From the NCBI GenBank assembly GCA_039707465.1, contig CM077651.1, positions 21,449,019 through 21,513,018 on the forward strand: a stretch of 64,000 nt of DNA. Reading direction: 5' to 3'. Positions within the stretch are counted from its first letter, which is position 1. Each line of letters starts with the position of its first letter. A program made the position numbers and the translations under genes. Below, in pieces: positions 31,945 to 43,757 of this stretch. The DNA is from Rhabdophis nuchalis. Taxonomy: Eukaryota; Chordata; Lepidosauria; Squamata; Natricidae. A model generated the notes under the pieces. That model was not told the origin of the DNA. It was given only the letters and a program-made list of their open reading frames with translations, and made no database searches.

Positions 31945-32836
31945 GTCTTACAATTCATCTAAATAACAAGAGACAAATCCCAGAGGAAGCTCATTCTGGA
32001 GGGCAGGTGCTATGACAGAGACAGCACATGTCAATGGATCCTGATGGATGACATTGTTTAATCAAAGGAACCCCAAGGGCAGCAATCCTTCAAGATCAAT
32101 TTGGCCAGGCAGCCACTATGGGAGACTGGCAGTTCCTCAAGTAAGCAGGCCATGTACTGCTTTACAGATAACAACCAGCGTCTTGAATTACGCATGGAAG
32201 TAAAGTGTGAACCAGTGTGTGAACTCAAAGAACTCAAAGTGTGTGAACCAAAGTGTGAACTCAAAGAAGATCAGCCAAGATGAGTAAAGGCCTGGAGACA
32301 AAACACTTGCTGGGATTCGGAATGGCCAATCTAGAGAAAAGAAGGACTAGGGAGTGACATGATAGCAGTATTCCAGTATTTTATGGGCTGCCACAAAGAA
32401 GAGGGGCTCAACTTATTTTCCAAAGCACCAGAAGGCAGGACAAGAAACAATGGATGGAAACTAATCAAGGAGAGAAGCAACCTGGAACTAGGGAGAAACG
32501 TCTTATCAATGAGGACAATTAACCAGTGGAACAGCTTGCCTTCAGAAGTCGTAGGTCACTTGATCACTGGAGGTTTTTAAGAAAAAAATAGATAGTCACC
32601 ACTTTGAAATGGTATAGAGTCTCCTGCTTGGGGGATAGAATAGAAGAACTCCAAGGTCCCTTTCAACTCTATCCTGATTCTAATTCAGTGCAGCTCATGA
32701 AGCAGAGGTGTTACATCAACATACATGCCAATCATTGCTTGTGCTGCTGTGTTCTGGTTCAGTTGATATTTCCAAGTAGTGCTCTAGGGCAGCCCTATGT
32801 AAAATGTATTGCAATGGTCAATAAGGTGACTATGGC
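31945..32836 (-). mobile_element. L2-like LINE fragment interrupting Bov-B
   Basis: On the minus strand, the 32690-32836 part reads IDHCNTFYIGLP and VDVTPLLHELH (reverse transcriptase), and the 31985-32050 part reads VSVIAPALQNELPLG (C-terminus). The order is correct for one L2 element split by CR1 at about 32270-32690. Confidence 0.7.
32270..32690 (+). pseudogene. CR1 LINE 3' end with ORF2 C-terminus
   Basis: Frames read KGLETKHLLGFGMANLEKRR, then LNLFSKAPEGRTRNNGWKLI and SNLELGRNVLSMRTINQWNS. The 3' tail GGTCCCTTTCAACTCTATC follows. It is the innermost layer of the Bov-B/L2/CR1 nest. Confidence 0.85.
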
Positions 32837-32912
32837 TTATATTACTGCAATGATATTTTCTGTAATGCTCTATGAAAGCAATAGTTGGACTTCGAAGGAG
32901 CAAAGACTCCCT
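32836..32912 (+). pseudogene. Bov-B LINE ORF2 fragment, part B
   Basis: AMIFSVMLYESNSWTSKEQR corresponds to the AMVFPVVMYGCESWTIKKAE block that follows part A in Bov-B. It runs straight into a (CA)n tract. Confidence 0.7.
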
Positions 32913-32954
<42 letters not shown>

Positions 32955-32959
32955 ACACC
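32913..32959. repeat. (CA)n microsatellite
   Basis: About 20 CA units directly after the Bov-B fragment. Confidence 0.95.
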
Positions 32960-34561
32960 TTTCTCAAATTATCTAGAAATGTTACGGTGGAGCTACCTCT
33001 ACTTACAAAACCTGGCTGTTTCTGAGAGGTGAAAATTGCCCTTAATTCATTTGGGGATTAAAAGTTGGGAAAGATGGAAATTTGTGCTCAAACTCCAAAT
33101 GAAGTCCAAACTGTGCTTTTAACTGAAGCTTCTACCTCCAAGCTAAAAATGTATAAAAATATGATGAAACGCCATAAAAATCCAACTGCACTTTCCGCCT
33201 AATTATTGCTTCCATCCTACCATGCTGCATGCACAATATTGGCATGATAAAAATACATACCATTCATTCTGTCCAAGTGAACCTTTAAATATTCAGGTGG
33301 CTCTGTGGTATACAAGCTACATAAATTGTGAGCATCCACTCCTTTTCACATTAATATAGCTAGAAGGCTAGAAGATGAAGTTAAACTGTTGCATCCTGCA
33401 GGTCAAAAAAAAATATTTCAACATCAATTTCAGAGTATCGTACCCACAAAAGCATATCTATTTATAATGCAGGCTGTGGATTATTATAAAGTAAGGCTCA
33501 GCCTCAGTGGTTTGCCATTGGTCTAGCAACAAATAAATGGGTCCCTGGGATACAAAGGCTCTTTTACGTTTCCACATTGTTATTTTATTTCATTTTGAAT
33601 CATTCAATTATCTGGGCTATTTTAATGCACACCATACAATTTCCCAGATCTAAAGAAAAAAAATAAAATAAAAAAATAAAATAACATAAAAGCAGAGTGG
33701 TACTAATTGCAGTGGATGGAATGGCATAGCTTATTGGGCTTGCAACCTTCGTGTGCTTCAAAAGTTACATAAATACCTAGCACTATAAAAAGAAACTTCA
33801 GACTTCGGTATTGTTCAGTATTGAACTGCAAAGTAGAAAGGCGAGAGGTTGCTAGCAAATAGGGGAAGTAGAAATGGATGCTATTGGCACGGCTGCTGTC
33901 TTAGCCTCATATGGAAAGTTTGTCCATATCCATGGAAACATTCATTTTTGTTCATCTGCCTGCTACAAATACAGGCTACATGTCCATAGCCTGAGTCGTA
34001 TCTCCAAGGAGTTTAGATCTGGGACCTGACTCATGTTCGGAAGATCTTATTATTATTCCTATTGCAATCCTCTGTGCTGCAGACACAATTCAAAACCATC
34101 TCAGGTAGATTTTTCAGCAACACGGAGTGATATGATACGAAAAAGAGACACATTTGACACATTGAATGCATGATATGGTGGCTTCCCATGCTGGAACTAT
34201 TTTGTCTTTAAATTTTTGGAGCAAGAGAGATGAAGGATGCAAAGTGATCAGTGTAAAGGCTGATTCATGTATAAACTGTTGTGCTTTCTTAAAGATTTGA
34301 AGGTAAACTAGAAGGTCACCAGTTCTGCTTCAGTTCGGTCCAAGAATATCCTTGGACTAGATAGGCAGCTGTCTTTCTCTCACTTCTAAAGAGGCACAAG
34401 AAATACTGGAGTAATATTAGTATTTCTCCTTTATTTGGTGATACAGGAATTGGTGATTTAGGGTGAAAAATTGAAAGTTCTGTATGTGGCCTGGAACCAT
34501 ATGTATTCCACAGTCTAAAGCACTGCATAGGGTCTCTCTTGCTGTAGCGTAGTGATTAGGA
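32960..34561. other. Unassigned sequence
   Basis: Contains an A-rich AAATA patch near 33655-33690. No gene or repeat family recognised. Confidence 0.5.
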
Positions 34562-34897
34562 GAAGGGTCAGCAATCTGTGGCCCCTGGAGCTTCATGTGG
34601 ATCTTTCATCCCTCTGCTGCAGCTCCCTGCCACTCAAAATGTGTGTCACAACTACCAATGTGCGACACCCGCCAGCCCATGATTTATTGAGCTTTTGACC
34701 CCAGTAGGCCAACCATGGATAAATCCAAGAAAAGAAAAGTTTCTGAAGAAAACAGAACCTTTAATTCAAATACATATGCTAGTTTTGTGGGTGCACAGGA
34801 AATAAGCATGGGAAGGGTTTTGTGACTCCCGGTGTTTTCTTTTTTGTGGGAAATAGGTCCAAATAGCTCTTTGAGTGTTTAAGGTTGCCGACCTCTG
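34562..34897 (+). mobile_element. Deleted hAT transposon with perfect TSD
   Basis: Left end GGGTCAGCAATCTGTGGCCC, right end AAGGTTGCCGACCTCTG, flanks GATTAGGA on both sides (34554-34561 and 34898-34905). It keeps the 5' end of a transposase gene and the subterminal GCTCTTTGAGTGTTTAAGG. Confidence 0.9.
34715..34825 (+). pseudogene. hAT transposase N-terminus remnant, 36 codons
   Basis: Starts MDKSKKRKVSEENRTFNS, the lysine-rich beginning of a Charlie/ZBED-like hAT transposase upstream of its BED finger. The frame then leaves the family and stops at TGA 34823-34825. The zinc finger, catalytic DDE residues and dimerisation domain are deleted. Confidence 0.75.
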
Positions 34898-36094
34898 GAT
34901 TAGGACATCAGGTTAGTAAATAAGAAACTGTGAATTCTGGTCCTGTCTTAGGCAGAGAGCTAGCTTGAATGAGTTGAATCAGTCATTATCTCTCCGTCCA
35001 AGGAATAAGATGGAAATGACAAACCATTTCCAAAAATGCTGACACTTGCAGAACTAGGCCAGGAAATCTCCAGGAGTTAAGGCTGACTTGAAGGCACCAA
35101 AAAATGCTTGCCACATGAATTTCATCTACTACGTCCTGAAGAAGTAAGAGCAAAGCACACCTTCAGAATCTTCAGAACAATGTACAACCTTGGCATTCCC
35201 TTTATTTTGTGTAGGATTTAAAAACAAAACAAAAAATAATGTTTCCACGACCTGGAAAAAGGCTGACATTCTGTTGTGATGATTTATTATCTTTATTATG
35301 GTGGCTTTATGTTGTTTTTATCTTGTTGTATATCTTTATTATTGTGGCTTTATCTTGTTGTGTATCAATCCAGCTAGAAAAGCTTTCCCTATACAGCAAT
35401 AAGTGCAGACAATTTGACTAATTTATCTGAAGGATCCCATGTTTACCAAATCTTCATTCCAATCAATGTTTATTAAAAGTCCACTCCCCTCAAATAATAA
35501 ACTAAGTTATAAACCCTGAATCCTAAATTAAAACATCCATTTTCTGGTACCCTATATCTGTATCTTTTAATATTAGCTACAGAAGTTAAACAACATAATT
35601 TTTAAAATTCTACGAAGAAAAGTAGCTTTTGGTCATCATGTTAGGTTATGATTAGTGCATGGAATTAGAAACCAGAATTTTGGTGTTAGGTCAATGGTGC
35701 AACAATTTTGTCATAATGTCTTAAGCATGCCATGGAAGAATTCATTTCTAGGAATAAAGTTAAATGTTCTGTTATATCAATGTTTTATAGCATTCCATAT
35801 GTCACAAGTGGATGGATTAAGCATTTTAATTATCAGTATTGTAGGGATAATGGGTTGAACTATATTTTTCCTTCTTTTGTTTCATTAGAACAGTTGTCTC
35901 CAAACAGATACCTGCAAGTATGCTGAGATTTTGAAATCTAGAACTTAAGAGTTACAGTTTTAATATTAGAGAGATATTAGATAGTCAATATTAGACAGAT
36001 ATTAAATCTGGCGAGCCTGATTAGAATTGAGGGGTCTTTACAGTAATTGGTGATCCTGTTCAGGAATGCCTGCTGGTGGATGCAGCTTAGCCTA
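34898..36094. other. Unassigned sequence
   Basis: Contains a short local duplication (TTATTGTGGCTTTATCTTG-like, 35295-35365). No gene recognised. Confidence 0.5.
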
Positions 36095-36510
36095 CAGTCG
36101 GACGTAAGCATAGTACACAAAATTATCCACTAAAACATCTTACCAGTCAATGACTACTTTAGCTTCAACCACAATAATACAAGAGCACACAACAGATACA
36201 AACTCATTGTAAACCACTCCAAACCTGATTGTAGAAAATACGATTTCAGCAACAGAGTGGTCAATGCCTGGAGTGCACTACCTGATTCTGTGGTTACATC
36301 TTCAAATCCCCCAAACTTTAACCTTAATCTGTCTACTATTGACCTCACCCCACTCCTAAGAGGTCTGTAAGGAGCGTGTGCAAGCCCACCATCGTGCCTA
36401 TCGTCCCTCTCCTACTGTCCTCATTTATTCGTCCTCATTTCATTCGTCCTCATGTTTATTCTTACACCTATTATCTTGTAAACGATTGACAAATCAAATA
36501 AATAAATAAA
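36095..36510 (+). pseudogene. CR1/L3-type LINE ORF2 C-terminus and 3' end
   Basis: A frame reads FNHNNTRAHNRYKLIVNH, then CRKYDFSNRVVNAWSALPDS and FNLNLSTIDL, the C-terminal block of the snake L3/CR1-like LINE. The 3'UTR ends TGTAAACGATTGACAAATC with (AAAT)n. 5'-truncated and without reverse transcriptase. Confidence 0.75.
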
Positions 36511-36515
36511 TAAAA

Positions 36516-37713
36516 ATAGTTCAGCTAGTTAAACAAAACTTTCCCGGGCTGCTAAAAACTTTTGCTTGGGCATTGTTGGAAATAGAGCAGAAATCTCTTA
36601 TGTCTAATATTGATGGTGTTTTGTTTTTCTTGAGTGTCTTAGGAACACGGTATTCAATTTCATAAGATGTTGACATGAACTGAATGTCAAATGCTTAAAG
36701 TTGTTTGATTGTACTATAGATTATGAGACATCTAACTTAGTATATTTATAAAGGGATTGATCCAAATTTCCCCACTCCAGATCTGTCATCTGCCAGGCAT
36801 TCATTACTCGGCCTAAGCAAGCTATGTCTGAGCTTTTATTTAATAGTTATTAATAGTATCATCAGAATCTCCTGGCAACCCTAGCTTTATTATCTATTCC
36901 GATGGCACTGGCTTTGTTTCCTTCTCAAGATTTACATAGCCTTATGTGCTGCCTTCTCTACTCCAAAACACCATCCCACTGCAAAATAGACAGCAAGGAA
37001 TCAGGACAATTCATCATTATAGTGGCAGCTCTTTATATTGCCTAAGCAAGAAACACTTTACTAATGTTTACTTCTATGGAGAGACTTTTAGCTCCTTGGT
37101 TTTAAAACAGAGGTAATAATGAATATTGCCTGACCTTATGCCATTTTAAGATTGGCTTTTAAATTGCACACATCAAAAGCAAGGGCTATTTGAAAGCACA
37201 ATACAAAGCAAATTTATGGATATTATTGAAATTGATTGTTAATGTTACTATCGATTAGGATGACTACATTTTAATAAGCAATTCTCCCATTTTTAAAACA
37301 GGCTTTTGATTCCAATTGCTGGATTTTCCCTGTCTTTCTGCAAAGGGACATTTTTCTACATATTGAATTAGGTTTTTTTAAACAAAAACTTTACTGTAGA
37401 AAGTGAGCACCCAGAAGAATGAAATATTTTGAGAAATATTAAAAAGGCAGAATATTAGGTTTCCCTAGATCAGAAATTGAGAAATATGCTCTTTGAGACA
37501 GAATGCAACCCCACTTTTCTTGATGGCCCTCAGCAGATGCCAGCACTTAAAAGATAATGAATTTATTGAGATCTAGGTAGCTCTATTCGTAAGCAATTTC
37601 CCTGCAGAGAGGTCTGAACAAAGGTACAATTAGCCCTCAGCCATAATAGGAATCACCCAACAAGCCCCTTCATTGCATCAGCAGACCAAGCTTCAACCAA
37701 GCTTGGCTCAGAC
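36516..37713. other. Unassigned sequence
   Basis: No gene or named repeat recognised. Confidence 0.5.
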
Positions 37714-37894
37714 CAGTGGTGTATTAAGGCTTATTGATTCCCTAAGCACTGACAAATATTGGTGCCCCCCTCTTTGTACATACTGCAGAAATCTTTATTG
37801 GTTGTTTTTTTTTTTCTTTCTCAAATATGTGGTGCCCCCTTGGGCCTGGTGCTCTAAGCACGTGCTTAGTCTGTTAATGGTTAATACACCACTG
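37714..37894. mobile_element. hAT MITE, 181 bp, perfect TSD
   Basis: Terminal inverted repeats CAGTGGTGTATTAA and TTAATACACCACTG are perfect, and the flanks are GCTCAGAC on both sides. The interior has GGTGCCCCCTTGGGCCTGG and no coding content. Confidence 0.95.
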
Positions 37895-38201
37895 GCTCAG
37901 ACAACCTAGAGAGCCAGCTATGACCCCTACAACAGCCAATAGAATACATGCTCTTGCACAGGAACAGGAAGTTCAAGTGCAAAGCCCAAGGGAAAGTATA
38001 AAGACCTCCCACTCTGAACTCCTTGTGGTCAGCTGCCCAGAACCCATGTGGTTTTGCATCATTAAACCATCTTTCCAATCAGCCTCTATGTTCCCAGTAT
38101 CCTCCTCCTGGCTTGGAACTGAACCAGATGGATATTCCTTCCAACATTAGTATACATATTTTAAACAATGGTTTCAAATCATAAAATATGTTCCCCTTTA
38201 A

Positions 38202-38665
38202 CAGTGGTGGGTTTCAAATTTTTTTACAACCTCTTCTGTAGGTGTGGCCTGCTTTGTGGGAGTGGCTTGGTGGCCATGTGACCAGGTGGGAGTGGCTTGG
38301 CAGTCATGTAACTGGGTGGGCGTGGCCAACTTGTAAAATGTGGTGGAACTCACTTAACAACACTCTTGCTTAGCAATCAAAATGTTGGCTCAGAAACTCT
38401 GGCATTTGAAGCACACAAGTCTTAAAGCTGTCAAGTTATAAGACCCTTGCATCCCTAACCCTTTACAAAAAAAACCCCAGGGGTGTTCAAACTTGACAGC
38501 TTTAAGACTTGTGGTCTTCAACTCCCAGAATTCCTCCTCTCACTCTTCATCTTGATGATGTGCGGACGGGAAGGGGGAGGGAGCTGGAACCAGTTCTAAA
38601 CGGCACTGTAGATTTGTGGAACCTCTTCTAAAGAAGAGGTTAGAACTGGCAGGAACCCACCACTG
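38202..38665. mobile_element. hAT non-autonomous element, 464 bp, perfect TSD
   Basis: Starts CAGTGGTGGGTTTCAAAT, ends GGAACCCACCACTG, flanks CCCTTTAA on both sides. Its middle contains a perfect 22-bp inverted repeat (38414-38435 and 38492-38513) with the CTTTAAGACTTGTGG core of the palindromic MITE family, so one element appears built into the other. Confidence 0.9.
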
Positions 38666-39239
38666 CCCTTTAAGGCACATATTGACCTACTATGGATTTT
38701 CTAAGGAATGGGTCCGTTTCTGTGTTTATGCTCAAGATTATTATTCTATGTAGACCTTTGCCTGTACATGAATGGAAATAGACCAGGGGGTAAAAAGAGA
38801 GTTTGAAAAGATCTTTAAACATTTAGCCCAATGATCTGAAAACTTCTGTAAGCATCCTTAGCTGATGCCGCTTATTTGCCTTTCTATGGCCAGGTACTCT
38901 GTTCTTCACTGCAGGTGCTGAATTCCACCCTTTGGACAGGAGAGTAAGCTACTAATGCTAGAGGGAACACATTGATTTATTTGTACTTTTATGTGTCTTC
39001 AATAATGGGTCTTTAAGTGGCTTACAACGTAAACACAATAGCTTACAATAACTCAAGTATTATTATTATTTTTCCAAAATAAAAAGTATTATTAACTCTG
39101 GTACTATAATAAAAGATTGATTGATAAATATTATTAACATAAATTAACAATAATTGCCTTATGGTATAAACCATAATATCTTATAACAAATTCATCGCAA
39201 CTTGGGTACAGACAGTTCTGGACTTACAATAGTTCCTTT
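38666..39239. other. Unassigned sequence
   Basis: AT-rich, with no gene or repeat recognised. Confidence 0.5.
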
Positions 39240-39645
39240 TAGTGACCGTTGAAAGTTGCATCCATTGTTTCTTGTCTTGTCTTCTGGTGCTTTGGAAAAT
39301 AAGTTGAGCCCCACTTGTTTGTGGCAGGCCCTCAAATACTGGAATACTGCTATCATGTCACCCCTAGTCCTTTTCTTCTCTAGACTAGCCAAAGCCACTT
39401 CCCGCAGCCCTTCTTCAGATGTTTTTGTTGTTATTTGCATTTTTTTCCAAAGTCTCAACATCTTTCTTGTAAAGTGGTGACCAAAACTGGATGCAATATT
39501 CCAGGTGTGGTCTTTTCCAATTGAGACCCCCAATCAGTCATTTTCAGTTGAATTCTGATCTGCCATTGAGCTCAAGTTGGTCCCTAGGGGACACATCTTG
39601 GCGTGATCCTTTCCAAGCCCTTGCGTTAAAATGGCCTTGTCTACA
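39240..39645 (-). pseudogene. CR1 LINE ORF2 fragment
   Basis: On the minus strand it reads [18 protein letters not shown], then LEKKRTRGDMIAVFQYLRAC and LNLFSKAPEDKTRNNG. It reaches further upstream in ORF2 than the other CR1 copies but lacks the 3' tail. Confidence 0.8.
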
Positions 39646-39647
39646 GG

Positions 39648-39995
39648 GACGTAGTGGTTCAATGGCTAAGACACGGAGCTTGTTGATCAGAAAGGTTGGC
39701 AGTTCAGCGGTTCGAATCCCTAGCACCGTGTAATGGCGTGAGCTCCCGTTACTTGTCCCAGCTTTTGCCAATCTAGTAGTTCGAAAGCATGTAAAAGATG
39801 CAAGTAGAAAAATAGGGACTGTTTTGGTGGAAAGGAAACAGCGTTCCATGCCCCTTCAGCATTTAGTCATGCTGGTCTCATGACCATGGAGATGTCTTCA
39901 GCAGCACTGGCTCTTCAGCTTTGAAACAGAGATGAGCACTGCCCCCTAGAGTTGGGAATGACTGGCATATATATGCAAGGAGAACCTTTACCTTT
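39648..39995 (+). mobile_element. Sauria-type SINE, near full length
   Basis: From GTAGTGGTTCAATGGCTAAG through GGTTCGAATCCCTAGCACC to the tail GAGTTGGGAATGACTGGC and AACCTTTACC. It abuts the CR1 fragment. Confidence 0.9.
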
Positions 39996-41012
39996 TTTCA
40001 GGTAAATAGCAGCACCTTATAAACATCACTGACCTCTAATAATCTTGAGTCTCAACCCATTTTTCAGATTTTATAACCTCCAGGCATCAGGAAAATACAG
40101 TTTGGAGAGGAGGTGTATAATTGGGTTTTGTTGGCATATTTATTTCTGTTTCCTTTTCTATCCTGACAAGAGTTAAAAGTACCCCAAATCTGGCTGAGTT
40201 ATCACTCTCTGATTTTCATTCACATATTTTGTGTGTGGCAGAAACGATATTTTAAATGAAAAGGCTTTGGAGAGATAACAAGTAGAATAGTTTTCAAGGA
40301 AGGTCATTTTTATTTTATAAACTGAAAATGTCAATAAATGAAGTTTGAATTTTTAAACAACAGCTTAGTCTTTGAGGTAATAGCAGATGAAATGGAAGCA
40401 TTGTCCGTATTCTTCCCAAAGAGATTCATATAATCTAACATTATTTATTCATATTTTTAAGCATGAAAAATAGAATATTGAAATGAATAATTAGCAAAAT
40501 GAAAATTTATTACGGTTTTTAATGTTCCACGAACAATTTGAATGAAGAACTTCAATTAAAGAAATACCTAGTTTATTTGTCTAATAAGTGGTCTAAACTG
40601 TCCTTAATTTGTCTAAGTATGAAACACAATCAGATCTAAGACAGTTTTGTTAATCAAAGTGTCTAAAGCACGTAAAATATTTTCATGATTTAAAAGTAGC
40701 AATGGGCAATTAAATTTTAAGAAGCTGCCCCAAAAATCACTTGTAGTGTCAGGGGTGAACAAACTTCAATAAACCCTCTGCACTTCTTTTCAAAAGGGAA
40801 CAATGCAATGTAACTGATAAAGATCTAATTTTGAGGTTAGGAAAGGTTGGTTAGACTCATTATTATCAACACTGATTTCTAGCAGCCTGTCTCTTCCTGA
40901 ATTTTTTGTTCCATGTACTGTGGTTAATATGGTCCCCTGTGAATGAATTGGAGGAATATAACCAAGGTTATCTCAACATTTTCTAGGTTATGGGTACTGA
41001 ATCCCTAAAAGT
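39996..41012. other. Unassigned sequence
   Basis: No gene or named repeat recognised. Confidence 0.5.
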
Positions 41013-41015
41013 TTT

Positions 41016-41095
<80 letters not shown>

Positions 41096-41096
41096 A

Positions 41097-41131
<35 letters not shown>

Positions 41132-41133
41132 TC

Positions 41134-41164
<31 letters not shown>

Positions 41165-41176
41165 TTCTTTCTTTCT
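41013..41176. repeat. (CTTT)n microsatellite, about 160 bp
   Basis: About 40 units with a handful of point changes or slips. It gives spurious FLSF-type and KKER-type open frames. It joins the Helitron-like copy on its right. Confidence 0.98.
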
Positions 41177-41625
41177 ATAAATGAATGAATGAATGAATGA
41201 CTGTATGTGTGAGTGTATGTTCCAGTATAACTCTGGAACACTTCAAGCAATTTCAACCAAACTTGGTATACAGATGACTTACCCTCTGGAAACAAAATAC
41301 TGTGGGGGTAAGACAACCCTAACATCCCTCGGGGGAAGGTGTCCATGTGTGTGTGCTCCAGCATAACTCTGGAACACCTGGGCCACTGAAATAAAAAGGG
41401 CTGAATTATATCTATAGTGTCAAGTCACAGTACTTTTGATAGACATAATGTGCATTTTGGATTCAAATTCTGTTAAGATGCAGCCTGTTGTGCCTTAAAA
41501 TGGCTTCTACTGTACAGCACAGCAGCATTGCCATGGTAACGGCTGTGCAGTACTCCACAATGGGGCTCCCTCTAATGCAGGATTTGGATGAGTACATACC
41601 TGGGCTACGGCACGTTATCAGCTAG
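41177..41625 (+). mobile_element. Helitron-like element, copy 2
   Basis: Ends CACGTTATCAGCTAG followed by T. Contains TTCCAGTATAACTCTGGAAC and a second such block 120 bp later, plus CCATGGTAACGGCTG. The left side is (AATG)n next to (CTTT)n. Confidence 0.6.
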
Positions 41626-43268
41626 TATTCAATAAAGCATCAAATTAGACACCATGCTTAAATTTGCAGAACTTCTAACAAATCATCTCTTGGAGTCTAT
41701 TTGTAATACATCAAGAGATGCTATCTGCTTTTAAAAATAATTTAGTTTCCACTGCAAAAACCTCCCCCCCCCCCATGTTAAACACCTGCCATACTTAGAC
41801 AAGTCAATGTAAGGTAATAGAGTCTGCATGCTTGCTGCACTTCTGGATAAATAATGGATTCCCACCCCCCATCCCAACAAAAGCTAACAATAATTCTGTA
41901 GTAGTTAGATGTTTTGCATAATGACACTTTTCCTGTACTGTAGATCAAGAATATGGTTATTTCTTTAGGAGCTGCTGAGTTTTTCTTGGCATCTTGAATA
42001 TGATGGTTTCTTCTTTAATAGAATTATATCATAATTCTGCCTGAATTACACCAGACCCAGAACTGTGTAATCAGGGAATCTACTTGTTTGCAATGCTAAA
42101 TTGAAGAACATGTTCATCAATTCCTGAATTGACAAGTAGCCCCATATTCTATTAAAAGGTCATCATCTACAAGTTAAATGTTCAGATCATCTCTCATTTT
42201 CAAAAAGTGATCAATACGAGCCATGCCCAGTGCTCAGTCTTATTTAAGATTGAGAGATAGACCAAGTCAATGAATATTCTCCCAAACAGCATCTGATTCT
42301 CCAAAAGGTTCCTTCCCCTGCCCCCACCTTAAAACTGCTGTTTCATTTGCGGTAAATAATTGAATTTAAACATTTGCAAACAGTAGCGTGTCTTTGACTA
42401 AAGCCTATTAGCATTCATTGTTGCTAACAAATTGAAGGGGATGAATCTTCATTTCATGGGCTTGTTTACTTCAGATCCACTCAGATGCTCATTTTGATCT
42501 CGTTTCTCAAATGATGCAGTCTTTGTTGTTGGGTAGGTTTTGAAAAGGAAAAGGAAAAAAAAAGACAGCCTGTCCATGGTAATTGCTTCAGATGTAAGCT
42601 GGTGGAATCAGGCATCTGTTAACAGAAAAGAGCTTTACTGTTTGAAAGATCTGATAAGTATACTTGGGTCCTTGTAATTAAACCAATATGTTTGTCAATT
42701 CCAGCTTTCAAGGGAAGATCTTCTCAATTATGTTACATGTCTATATAATCTGCTCCATTTTGTATGTGTTTCCATAACAGGCCTCCCTACTGTGTTATCC
42801 AAAGGTTTTCCTCAGTGATCCTTTCAGAAAGACGTTAAAATACAGTGATATTTTCACCCTGCTCGTCTACCTCATGGCTGATATAAACATGTAATAGGTA
42901 ACTATTTTTTCTATTGTGCAGTAAATGTTAAGGCTATGCTTTGAAGTGTGGGCTTTTAATTCTGCAGATTTGGTCTTAAAGTAAAAGTAACTTTCAGATA
43001 TTAATAAGTGAATAAAGAGAAGATAATTTTTACTTAAACTATTTAATTTTACATGTTTAGACCCATTTTTAGAATTGAAGTACTATTGACCCAGGTACCA
43101 TTTATTTTCCCAAGTGCAGAACCTTGTGGGTTTTTTTTTTTGCAGTTGAACTGCATGTTGTTGGGTAGAGCCTTTTCAAACGTGAGAGTGTCTTCTGAGG
43201 TGTTAGAAATTCCTCTCCCCTTCTCCATGAGCTCGCATCATTTGTAAATGTAAGATGCTCCTTATTCC
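41626..43268. other. Unassigned sequence
   Basis: C-runs at about 41764 and 41869. No gene or named repeat recognised. Confidence 0.5.
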
Positions 43269-43757
43269 CAGAGGTGGGCTACTGCCAGTTCGGACCAGTT
43301 TGGCCAAACTGGTAGTTCTGACCACGTCTAGGCCTGTCCACCCACCCCAGCTCTAGCCTGTCTTATTTATCTCACTCTCTGGCTTTGCTCACCACTCGTG
43401 AAGCCCAGCTGATTGCCACACATCACCTGCTCTACTCACTGCAGCTCAGGGGTGGGTTGCTGCTGGTTTTACTACTGGTTCACAACCCCTGCACACACGC
43501 ACCAGACACATGCTACATGTGTGTGTGCTGTTCAATGTCAATTGTTCTTCATGCATGCACAGAACAATTTACAATGAACTGTGCATGCATAGTCACTTAA
43601 ATCCAAAATGGCGGCAGCCCAACGGCAGCGAGGGAATCGGTTCAGGGGCATAGCAGACCTGGGTGCCTGAGAAGATTTGCTGTGTGTTTGAAGCCACACA
43701 AAAGCGCACTCACATTTCCCATGAACCGGTTGTTAACATATGTGCAGCCCACCTCTT
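43269..43757. mobile_element. Compound hAT-like fragments
   Basis: Two left termini (CAGAGGTGGGCTACTGCC at 43269, CAGGGGTGGGTTGCTGCTGG at 43447) share one right end (GCAGCCCACCTC at about 43745). No TSD matches either pairing, so this looks like an element truncated by a second one. Confidence 0.55.

Noticed and set aside
41005..41364. Phe/Ser/Leu-rich and Lys/Glu/Arg-rich frames
   Set aside because: Translation of the (CTTT)n tract on either strand.
43269..43757. A single intact hAT element with TSD
   Set aside because: Neither left end gives a matching 8-bp flank with the right end, so it is treated as compound fragments.
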